From Alphaproteobacteria bacterium (GTDB taxonomy: Bacteria; Pseudomonadota; Alphaproteobacteria; UBA6615), in assembly GCA_021774575.1 (NCBI GenBank), contig JAJFIX010000037.1:172923-236922 (forward strand): a DNA stretch of 64,000 bases, written 5' to 3'. Position 1 is the stretch's first letter, and each line of letters starts with the position of its first letter. This document shows, one piece after another, positions 52,309 to 60,029 of the stretch. The position numbers were made by a program, and so were the translations under genes. The notes under the pieces were generated by a model. That model was not told the DNA's origin, ran no database searches, and saw only the letters and a program-made list of their open reading frames with translations.

Positions 52309-54018
52309 TCAACCGGCGGGGGTGAGCGTGACCCGGCGGCCGATCGAGTTCGCGAATTTGCGAGAAGGGGACCGGGTCGCTGAGATCGCGCGGCTTAACA
52401 AAATAACCGGCAACACTCCGCTCGCGGCGATGGTAAGGGCCGCCAGGGACGCGTCGGCGAGTTGCTCGGCGGAAGCGAACTGATAGACGTGGGTGGCCAA
52501 TGTCTCAAAGCCGAATGGTCGTAGAATAAGGGTTGCCGGGAGCTCTTTCATTCCGTCGACAAAAACCAATATACCGGCAGCCATCAAACTGCCGCGGATC
52601 ATCGGCATGTGGACGAAAAACAATGTCCGCAGTGGCGATGCGCCGAGGCTTCTTGCCGCCATGTCCATTGTCGGGGAAACGCGGCCCAATGCCGTTTCGA
52701 CGCTGCCAAAGGCCACGGCGAGAAATCGGACGACATAAGCAAATATCAAAGCAAAGATCGTTCCGCTCAAAATGAGCCCGGTGGAAATGCCGAATATATC
52801 GCGCATTTTGGCATCCAGGGCATTATCAAATGCGGCGAAGGGGATCAGGACACCGAGGGCCAGCACCGCACCGGGGATTGCGTAGCCGACGCTCGCCAGG
52901 CGCGTCGCACCAACTGTCAAACGAGCCACAAACCCTGTGGTTTTTGTGTGCAGCCGAACCCCGTAGGCAAGAACCAGTGCGATGAAAACCGCAATGAAGG
53001 CGGCGCTGACCGAAAGGGTCAAACTATTTGCGACGTAGAGAAAATAATCGCTCGATGAAATATCCGACAGGCGCGTAAGTGCGTAGCGCCCTAAAATAAA
53101 AGTCGGCATGATAAATCCGAAAAAGATCGGGGCGGCACAAGCGATGGCAGCCATCCAGCCCCGTGCGCCGGTCAGCAGATAGCCCGGCAGCGGCTTGGCC
53201 CGGGTCGCCCCTTGAATATAGCCCCGTCCACGTCTCGCCCGCCGTTCCAGCCAAATGAGCCCGACCACGGCGGTCAGCATAACGAGTGAGATTTGCGCGG
53301 CGCCACCGGCATTGCCCATGTTGAGCCAGACGGTAAAGACCCCTTTGGTCAGCGTATTGATGGCAAAAAAATCGACAGTGCCAAAATCATTGAGGGTCTC
53401 CATGAGCACCAGAATGACGCCGACCACGAGGGCGGGGCGAATAAGCGGCAGAACGACCGTTGAAAAGCTACGCCACGGACCGCGACCCAGCATTCGGCTC
53501 GCTTCCATAACATTAACCGACTGTTCGAGCAGGGCCGCCCGGCACATCATATAGACGTAAGTGTAGAGGACGAGCGACATCGCGATCCACGCGCCGCCCA
53601 TGCTGCGGATTTCGGGAAACCAATAATCGCGGGCGCTCTGCCAGCCAAAGAGTGCGCGCAGACCATGCTGGACCGGACCGGCATATTCGAGAAAGTCGGT
53701 ATAGACAAAGGCAATAACGTAGGCCGGCATTGCCATCGGCAAAAGCAGCGCCCATTCGAAAATGCGACGGCCGGGAAACCGGCACATCGTTACCAGCCAG
53801 GCCGTGCCCAAACCAATTAGGCTGGTCCCGATACCATTGCCGAGCATCAAAATGCCGGTATTCATGATTTGGCGCGGCAACACGGTTTCAATGAGATGCG
53901 GCCAGATATTTTCCGTCGGCGTTGCCGCGACCCAAATGACCGCCAATACAGGCATGGCGACAATCAGGGCCGTTGCAATGACTGCAAATGTTCGGGCGAG
54001 TGCCCCTAGTTTTATCAC
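52309..54018 (-). CDS. Fe(III) ABC transporter permease, fused two-domain type
   Basis: A 569-residue inner-membrane protein with about twelve helices in two homologous halves, as in FbpB/AfuB. Both halves carry an EAA-type loop, the first in VMEASRMLGRGPWRSF and the second in MDMAARSLGASPLRTLFF, which bind the ATPase. It should pass ferric iron delivered by the binding protein encoded upstream. It starts with GTG, 66 bases after the binding protein gene. No ATPase gene follows; the next gene is convergent. Confidence 0.92.
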   Translation of the reverse strand: MIKLGALARTFAVIATALIVAMPVLAVIWVAATPTENIWPHLIETVLPRQIMNTGILMLGNGIGTSLIGLGTAWLVTMCRFPGRRIFEWALLLPMAMPAYVIAFVYTDFLEYAGPVQHGLRALFGWQSARDYWFPEIRSMGGAWIAMSLVLYTYVYMMCRAALLEQSVNVMEASRMLGRGPWRSFSTVVLPLIRPALVVGVILVLMETLNDFGTVDFFAINTLTKGVFTVWLNMGNAGGAAQISLVMLTAVVGLIWLERRARRGRGYIQGATRAKPLPGYLLTGARGWMAAIACAAPIFFGFIMPTFILGRYALTRLSDISSSDYFLYVANSLTLSVSAAFIAVFIALVLAYGVRLHTKTTGFVARLTVGATRLASVGYAIPGAVLALGVLIPFAAFDNALDAKMRDIFGISTGLILSGTIFALIFAYVVRFLAVAFGSVETALGRVSPTMDMAARSLGASPLRTLFFVHMPMIRGSLMAAGILVFVDGMKELPATLILRPFGFETLATHVYQFASAEQLADASLAALTIAASGVLPVILLSRAISATRSPSRKFANSIGRRVTLTPAG

Positions 54019-54084
54019 AAATATACTTTCGGCGCGTCGCCGCTCCTGCGGATTTGGGGGTCGGGTACTAAACTCCCCAACAGT

Positions 54085-55134
54085 CTACTCGTCATAACCG
54101 ATTTCATTGACGAGGCGTTGTGCCGCATCCGCATTGGCCGCGACCAGCGCAAGGTCAATATCGTCGGCAGTGAATTCACCCAGACCGGTCAGCAGGCTTG
54201 CCCAGGGAACGCCGGCCTTGATCGGATATTCGTAGTTGTCCTCGGCATATAGTTGCTGTGCCTGATCACCGGCTAGAAATTCCATCAATCTTATCGCGTT
54301 GTCCCGGTTCGGTGCGCTCAGGGTCAAGGCCATGCCGCTGACATTGACGTGGGTGCCGGTGTCGCCGAGGCTGGGGAACAACACATTGACCGCCAGGGCC
54401 CAATCGCGCTGGTCCGGATCGTCAAGCATTTGGCCATAATAATAGCTGTTACCCAGCGATATATCGCACACGCCTTCGGAAACAGCGCGCACCTGGGCCC
54501 GATCATTACCCTGGGGCCTGCGGGCTAGGTTGGATTTGACCGCCGCCAGCCATTGCCGGGAAAATTCTTCACCCCGATGGGCGATCATCGCCGACAATAA
54601 GCCGATTTGATAGACATGGGATCCGGAGCGGGTGCAAATGCGACCCTGCCATTTCGGATCGGCAAGGTCTTCATAGCTGGTAATTTCCCCCGGCTCCACC
54701 CGATCCTTGGCTGCATAGATCACCCGCGCGCGGGTGGTAAGCCCCCACCAGTGATTGTTTAATCCGCGAAATTGCACCGGGATGGCCGCTTCGAGAACGG
54801 GGCTGGTAACCGGCTGAGTGACACCGGCGCGGAAAGCTTCTTCCAGGCGGCTGATATCGACTGTGAAAATGAGGTCTGCCGGTGAATTGCGGCCCTCGCG
54901 AGCAAGTCGTTCAACCAGGCCGACCTCGGCAAAAACCGTATTCACTTTGATACCGGTTTCAGCTTCGAAGGCTTCAAACAAGGGCTCGATTAAAAAGGGC
55001 TGGCGGTGGGAAAGAACATTGACCTCCTGGGCCAGGATTGAACTGGTCGCGACAATATTGCCGGCAATAATCAGCCCGGCAGCAAGAACGGATTTTACCA
55101 GCCACGAATTTAAAGGCCTGGTGTCGGCGGTCAT
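54085..55134 (-). CDS. Fe(III) ABC transporter substrate-binding protein
   Basis: A 349-residue periplasmic protein with a signal peptide ending near SILAQEVNVL. It belongs to the FbpA/FutA group: VNVLSHRQPFLIEPLFEAFE at the start of the mature chain and the paired iron-binding tyrosines in SLGNSYYYGQM. ATG 55134 is preferred to GTG 55140 because GGAG lies 8 bases upstream of it. A Fur-like box precedes the gene, so low iron should induce it. Confidence 0.92.
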   Translation of the reverse strand: MTADTRPLNSWLVKSVLAAGLIIAGNIVATSSILAQEVNVLSHRQPFLIEPLFEAFEAETGIKVNTVFAEVGLVERLAREGRNSPADLIFTVDISRLEEAFRAGVTQPVTSPVLEAAIPVQFRGLNNHWWGLTTRARVIYAAKDRVEPGEITSYEDLADPKWQGRICTRSGSHVYQIGLLSAMIAHRGEEFSRQWLAAVKSNLARRPQGNDRAQVRAVSEGVCDISLGNSYYYGQMLDDPDQRDWALAVNVLFPSLGDTGTHVNVSGMALTLSAPNRDNAIRLMEFLAGDQAQQLYAEDNYEYPIKAGVPWASLLTGLGEFTADDIDLALVAANADAAQRLVNEIGYDE

Positions 55135-55164
55135 TTTCACGTCTCCAAAGGTTACTGCATGAAC

Positions 55165-55185
55165 TGCGAATGATAATCGTTCGCA
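55165..55185. promoter_or_regulatory. Fur-like iron box upstream of the Fe(III) transporter
   Basis: A near-palindrome with arms TGCGAA and TTCGCA around TGATAATCG. Aligned to the classical 19-base Fur box it matches 14 positions. It lies 31 bases upstream of the chosen binding protein start. Alphaproteobacteria also use RirA and Irr, but the TGATAAT core favours Fur or a Fur homologue. Confidence 0.65.
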
Positions 55186-55262
55186 ACTAAATCATACCCC
55201 GGACGCTAAGGGTAATGCGCGGCGGAAGCAAACGTAATAACGATAAAATGTTGCTTAAAGAT

Positions 55263-55295
55263 GCGACATGGGGTCGCGACATGGGGTCGCGACAT
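55263..55295 (+). repeat. Short tandem repeat of GCGACATGGGGTC
   Basis: Two full 13-base units and a partial third, in the gap between the Fur-like box and dctQ. No function is evident; the rest of the 351-base gap should contain the dctQM promoter. Confidence 0.7.
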
Positions 55296-55491
55296 TAGCC
55301 CGATGCGAGCCGGCAAATTTTGGAGAAAACCCCCACATTTGCACACGTTTGCGTGAACAGGGTCGGTTGGCAGGCAGAACACCGCATGCGTACTTGTGAT
55401 TAGATGGTTCCGGCGATACCTTCGAGCCCATTTTATGGCGTCGACCGGTTGGTTGGCGCACTCCTTGGGCGGCAAACACCGGGTATTCGAC

Positions 55492-56175
55492 ATGTCCTTT
55501 GAAGATCGGTTTTTTGGTGTTCTTTACGCTATCGGCGACATGATCGCCCGAGTTCCTGACTGGCTCTGGTGGATTTTTCTCATTCTATCCATGGCATTGA
55601 CGGTACTGGCAGTTGTTGCCAAGGGCTGGGCGGTTCTCGACGATTTTATCCGGTTTGTTGATCGGCTGAACGATGTTGTTGGCCGGGCCACGGCCTGGCT
55701 AATGGTTTTTGTCGTGTTATCGGCATTCACCATGGTCTTTGTTCGCTATGTCATGTCGGTTGGAGCGGTCTGGACAAATGACATGATCATCTGGCCCCAT
55801 GGGATCGCCTTCATGCTGGCGGCGGGGTACACCTTGCTCAATAGCGAACATGTCCGGGTCGATATTTTTTATGCAAAGGCCAGCGCGCGCCGTCGGGCGG
55901 TCATCGATATTTTTGGCACAATATTCTTCCTGCTGCCTTGGCTGATCACCGTCGCCTATGTCGCCACGCCTTACGCTTTGTCTTCCTGGTCGATCATGGA
56001 AAGCTCCGATCAGACCGGCGGACTACCGGCAGTGTATTTTGTTAAATCTGCGATCCCAATGTTTTGCTTTTTGTTGGGCCTTCAGGGCTTGGCAATGATT
56101 GCCCGCGGGGTTCTGGTGCTGATCGGCTACGCTGGCTATGGCGACGAAACAGAACCTGCTCTATCACACGGATAA
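55492..56175 (+). CDS. dctQ: TRAP transporter small permease (DctQ)
   Basis: A 227-residue inner-membrane subunit with an N-terminal amphipathic stretch and about five hydrophobic helices, including WLWWIFLILSMALTVLAVVA and VSAVWTNDMIIW-like and NSEHVRVDIFY motifs typical of DctQ. The frame opens at GTG 55396; the ATG at 55492 (MSFEDRFFG) has GGGTA nearby and avoids an unlikely basic leader. dctM starts 16 bases downstream. The pair should transport an organic acid with the binding protein encoded convergently at 57824. Confidence 0.85.
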   Translation: MSFEDRFFGVLYAIGDMIARVPDWLWWIFLILSMALTVLAVVAKGWAVLDDFIRFVDRLNDVVGRATAWLMVFVVLSAFTMVFVRYVMSVGAVWTNDMIIWPHGIAFMLAAGYTLLNSEHVRVDIFYAKASARRRAVIDIFGTIFFLLPWLITVAYVATPYALSSWSIMESSDQTGGLPAVYFVKSAIPMFCFLLGLQGLAMIARGVLVLIGYAGYGDETEPALSHG

Positions 56176-56191
56176 TAAATAGGCGTCGCCC

Positions 56192-57733
56192 ATGTCTCCG
56201 GAATTTATTGAGCTAATCCCGCAGCTCGTCTCCATCTTGATGTTTGTTGTTGCGGTGGGTTTTATTCTGACCGGTTACCCGGTCGCCTTTACTCTAGCCG
56301 GTACTGCGCTCCTTTTTGCCTTTGGCGGGCATTTGTTCGGAATTTTTGAACTGTCGTTTTTGATTGCGCTGACCACGCGGTATTTCGGGTTTATGGTTAA
56401 CCCGGTACTGGTGGCCGTGCCGATGTTCATTTTTATGGGGGTCATGCTTGAGCGCTCGCAAATTGCCGAAGCGTTGTTGCAAACCATGGGCGAGGTTTTT
56501 GGTCCGATACGCGGCGGGCTCGGCATTTCGGTGGTGCTCGTCGGCGCATTGCTGGCCGCTTCGACGGGAATTTTGGGCGCGACCGTTGTCACGATGGGGC
56601 TGCTCAGTCTGCCGATTATGCTGCGAAACGGCTACGACCCAAAGCTGGCAACGGGTCTGATCTGTGCGTCGGGGACATTGGGGCAAATTATACCTCCTTC
56701 CATCGTGCTCATATTTATGGCGACGATGCTGCAAACCGCCAACCAAACCGCCGCCGCAGCGATCGGTAATTTTTCACCGGATCAGGTATCGGTTTCGGAT
56801 CTTTTCGCCGGCGCCTTTATTCCCGGATTTATCCTCGTCGGGGCCTATATTAGCTGGATTTTGGTGATGGCCGTTGTGCGTCCTTCATCGTGCCCAGCGG
56901 TTGTTATGACACCCGAAGAACGCAGGGGCCTACTCGGCCGCGTATTCATCAGCCTGGTGCCGCCTTTATTCTTAATCATTGCCGTTTTGGGGTCGATTTT
57001 ATTCGGCATTGCGAGCCCGACGGAATCGTCTTCGGTCGGCGCGGTAGGCGCGACATTGCTGGCTATTTCCAAGCGCAGATTTAGCCTTTCCATCCTGCAG
57101 CAGGTCATGCAAAAGACGCTTCGGGTCACGTCGATGGTGTTCGTCATTTTGATCGGCGCATCGGTGTTTTCCCTGGTTTTTCGGGGGTTCCACGGAGACG
57201 TGTTAGTCGAGAATTTTTTGCGCGAGCTGCCCGGCGGAAAATTTGCCGCCATTTTCCTCGTCATGGGAATAATGTTTCTGCTCGGTTTCTTTCTCGATGC
57301 CTTTGAAATTCTGTTTATTGTGTTGCCGATTGCTGGGCCGATCTTGCTGCAGATGGATATCAGCGCCGTCTGGCTGGGGGTCATTATCGGCGTCAATTTG
57401 CAGACGAGCTTTTTAACCCCGCCGTTCGGGTTTGCCTTGTTTTACTTGCGCGGTGTTGCGCCAAAAGAGGTTAGTACCGGTCAAATCTATAAGGGCATCA
57501 TTCCCTTTGTCGGACTGCAGGTGTTTGTGATGGGATTGCTGGTGGTCTTTCCGGGGACCGTCGAATGGCTTCCCAATGTCATATTCCCAGAGCCCGAATA
57601 CAGCAGCGCGGGACTTGATTCCTCGGGCGAACTGATCATCGACGATGGCGGGTTTTCGCTGGATAATCAGATAAACCCCTTCGGGGCTTCAGATCAGTCG
57701 CCGGTCTTTGATACCCCGGATTTCGGCCAGTAG
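56192..57733 (+). CDS. dctM: TRAP transporter large permease (DctM)
   Basis: A 513-residue membrane protein with about twelve helices. DctM landmarks are GYPVAFTLAGTALLFAF, VPMFIFMGVMLERS, LICASGTLGQIIPPSIVLI and FLTPPFGFALFYLRG. It uses an ion gradient to import the ligand presented by the periplasmic binding protein. The C-terminal 50 residues after the last helix are acidic and low in complexity (Asp, Ser, Gln). It is followed by a strong hairpin shared with dctP. Confidence 0.95.
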   Translation: MSPEFIELIPQLVSILMFVVAVGFILTGYPVAFTLAGTALLFAFGGHLFGIFELSFLIALTTRYFGFMVNPVLVAVPMFIFMGVMLERSQIAEALLQTMGEVFGPIRGGLGISVVLVGALLAASTGILGATVVTMGLLSLPIMLRNGYDPKLATGLICASGTLGQIIPPSIVLIFMATMLQTANQTAAAAIGNFSPDQVSVSDLFAGAFIPGFILVGAYISWILVMAVVRPSSCPAVVMTPEERRGLLGRVFISLVPPLFLIIAVLGSILFGIASPTESSSVGAVGATLLAISKRRFSLSILQQVMQKTLRVTSMVFVILIGASVFSLVFRGFHGDVLVENFLRELPGGKFAAIFLVMGIMFLLGFFLDAFEILFIVLPIAGPILLQMDISAVWLGVIIGVNLQTSFLTPPFGFALFYLRGVAPKEVSTGQIYKGIIPFVGLQVFVMGLLVVFPGTVEWLPNVIFPEPEYSSAGLDSSGELIIDDGGFSLDNQINPFGASDQSPVFDTPDFGQ

Positions 57734-57745
57734 CGAACACCCCAT

Positions 57746-57780
57746 AAAAAAACCCGCGCCGGTTTCCCGACGCGGGTTTC
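57746..57780. terminator. Bidirectional terminator between dctM and dctP
   Basis: AAACCCGCG-CCGG pairs with CCG-CGCGGGTTT across TTTC. A-rich flank on one side and T-rich on the other allow it to work for both converging genes. Confidence 0.85.
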
Positions 57781-57823
57781 GATATATGGCCGACTCGTCG
57801 GCCGGCTATCAAATCAAGCGGTT

Positions 57824-58939
57824 TTAGATGCTCGTCGGATAGCTGTAACCCTGGATACCGCGAACATTTGCGGCACCCTGGTCGGCGATCTGCGTCCACG
57901 GAATAGAGGCGGCGCGGAACTTTAACCAGCTGTCGGCGATCTGCTTGCCAAGGCCATCCATGCTTTCGATGGATTCTTGCAAGACTTCACCCGAGGCATT
58001 GCCAACGGCGACCAAGATATCGTTATTCAGGCGGCGTAGCGTTGCGCCCTTCTCGGTTACCAGCTCTCTCAAGGCACCCGGCGAGCCCGCGTTGAACTCT
58101 GCCATCATGGTCTCATTTTCCGCCGCAGTTGCGGCTTCAAGGATTGCCTTATGTTCTGAAGACAACGCTTCCCATTCGGAAATATTGGCCGTGAAGGTCA
58201 ATGTTGCGCTCATCTCATGGAAGCCCGGCCAGTAATAGTTGCTGGCGCCTTGGTAAATGCCGAAAGCCAGATCGTTATACGGTCCGACCCATTCGGCCGC
58301 GTCTAGGGTTCCGGCCTGCAATGCCGGGAGGATTTCGCCGCCGGGCAGGTTGGTCGGGACCAAACCGAATTTTGCCAGCACCGTGCCGCCAAGACCCGGG
58401 ATACGCATTTTCAAGCCCCGGAAATCGTCGGTCGAGTTGATCTCTTTCTTAAACCAACCCATCATCTGGGAATTGGAATTACCAGCGAGGAACGGCTTTT
58501 GGTCGAACTTTGCATAGAGTTCATCCCAAAGCACCTGTCCACCGCCTTGGCGGATCCAAGCATTATGTTCATTGGCGGTCATGCCAAAAGGAACCGTGGT
58601 GAAGAAGACCAAAGCCGGGTCAACACCAAGATGCCAATAGGCAGCGTCATGGCCCGACTGGGCGCCACCGGCTTGAACCGTGTCAAAGACCTGGAGCGGC
58701 GGATTGAGTTCGCCCGCGCCGAGAAGATTGAGCGTGAAGCTGCCACCCGACATCCGGCCAATGGAGTCCGCGATGCGTTGCACACCGGTGCCCAAACCTG
58801 GGAAGCCTTTTGGCCAAGGAGTGGTAAACTGCCACTCGACCCGGTCTTGAGCAATTGCCGGTTTCGACAGGCTAGAAGCCGCTGCAGTCGCAGCCACACC
58901 AGCTGCCGCCGCACCAGTCATAAATTGACGCCGTTTCAT
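57824..58939 (-). CDS. dctP: TRAP transporter periplasmic binding protein (DctP)
   Basis: A 371-residue binding protein with a Tat-type signal (MKRRQFMTGAAAAGVAATA, cleavage near AIAQ). The mature chain contains WQFTTPWPKGFPGLGTGVQ, FKKEINSTDDFRGLKMRIPG and the conserved ligand arginine in that stretch. The closest style is the TakP group, which binds 2-oxo acids; the ligand is inferred. GGGAGGA precedes the ATG. It converges on dctQM in place of lying upstream in the same operon. Confidence 0.92.
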   Translation of the reverse strand: MKRRQFMTGAAAAGVAATAAASSLSKPAIAQDRVEWQFTTPWPKGFPGLGTGVQRIADSIGRMSGGSFTLNLLGAGELNPPLQVFDTVQAGGAQSGHDAAYWHLGVDPALVFFTTVPFGMTANEHNAWIRQGGGQVLWDELYAKFDQKPFLAGNSNSQMMGWFKKEINSTDDFRGLKMRIPGLGGTVLAKFGLVPTNLPGGEILPALQAGTLDAAEWVGPYNDLAFGIYQGASNYYWPGFHEMSATLTFTANISEWEALSSEHKAILEAATAAENETMMAEFNAGSPGALRELVTEKGATLRRLNNDILVAVGNASGEVLQESIESMDGLGKQIADSWLKFRAASIPWTQIADQGAANVRGIQGYSYPTSI

Positions 58940-59239
58940 CTATTCCTCCCTAGAAACATATCAGAGCCGCCCACAACAGAACCGTCATCGATAAACATGC
59001 CGACACGTCATCCAATATGGGTGTCGCGCCGATCTGAAGCGGTGGCGGAAGTGACGACCAATGGATACGCCAATCTCTTTCCAATCAGCGCATTAAGACC
59101 GATGAGTATACCGGCAATGGATGAATTCGCAAACAGTCGGTGCCACCAACCAACTCATATTTTGTGCTGGAAATGGCAGAAATTATAGGTATTTGAGAGA
59201 TGACGCAGGGACATCGCGATATTGTGATCGCCGCGATGT
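58940..59239. other. Intergenic region upstream of dctP
   Basis: A 300-base gap with the dctP ribosome site and presumably its promoter. No supported gene, hairpin or repeat was seen. Confidence 0.35.
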
Positions 59240-59986
59240 TTACCGATTGGGTGTCGGCTCCAGTTTTTTCCACCCCTCAGGGCCGAGGGCTTCAAGGGGT
59301 TGAAATCGTGTTTTATAGGCCATTTTCCGGCTCTCTTCGATCCAGTATCCGAGATAGAGGTGACTGAGATCTGCATGGGCGGCCTGATCGATCAGAGATA
59401 AAACGATATAGCTGCCGAGACTGCGGGCGTGCAATTCCGGGTCGAAAAAACTATAGACAGCAGATAGCCCATTGGAGAGAAAGTCGGTCAAGCAGACGGC
59501 AATTAGAATGCCGTGTTCAGCACGATATTCGATCAACCGGGTCTGACCGAACGTATCGGCGATCATTGACGTATAGTCGGCCAATCCCATTGCCGCCATG
59601 TCGCCACCGCCGTGGCGGGCCCGCTGATATTTCATGAAGAGCTCGTAATGATCGTCACGGGCAGCGGGGGCCATTACAGTAAATTCAAGATCGCTGTTCT
59701 TGTTCCAAATGCGACGGAGGGATTTGCCGGGGCTGAATGCGGCGACGGGGACCCGGACTGGGATGCAGGCACTGCAATTTGGGCAGGCCGGGCGATAAAC
59801 AATATTGTAACTCCGCCGAAACCCAGCCGCAGCCAATTGATCGTGCAACTCAATTGCGTCAAAGGCATGGAGCGGGCCGCCAAGCTCGGTAAATAGGTTG
59901 CGCTCTACAGCGTCTGCCAGGTAGGGGCAGGGCATTGGGCCGGTGCGATAGAAGCTAAGGATCGATTGGGGTTGTTGACTGGTCAT
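59240..59986 (-). CDS. bpt: Aspartate/glutamate leucyltransferase (N-end rule)
   Basis: A 248-residue aminoacyl-tRNA-protein transferase. It adds leucine to proteins with N-terminal Asp or Glu, marking them for ClpAP. Family features: MPCPYL and CPNCSACIPVRVP (cysteine-rich N-terminal domain), then NGLSAVYSFFDPELHARSLG and YLGYWIEESRKMAYK in the GNAT-like C-terminal domain. Length and motifs fit alphaproteobacterial Bpt. It appears monocistronic. Confidence 0.95.
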   Translation of the reverse strand: MTSQQPQSILSFYRTGPMPCPYLADAVERNLFTELGGPLHAFDAIELHDQLAAAGFRRSYNIVYRPACPNCSACIPVRVPVAAFSPGKSLRRIWNKNSDLEFTVMAPAARDDHYELFMKYQRARHGGGDMAAMGLADYTSMIADTFGQTRLIEYRAEHGILIAVCLTDFLSNGLSAVYSFFDPELHARSLGSYIVLSLIDQAAHADLSHLYLGYWIEESRKMAYKTRFQPLEALGPEGWKKLEPTPNR

Positions 59987-60029
59987 TTCGGTGTCTTGGC
60001 GATGATTAATCTGTTCACGGGGTAAGAGA

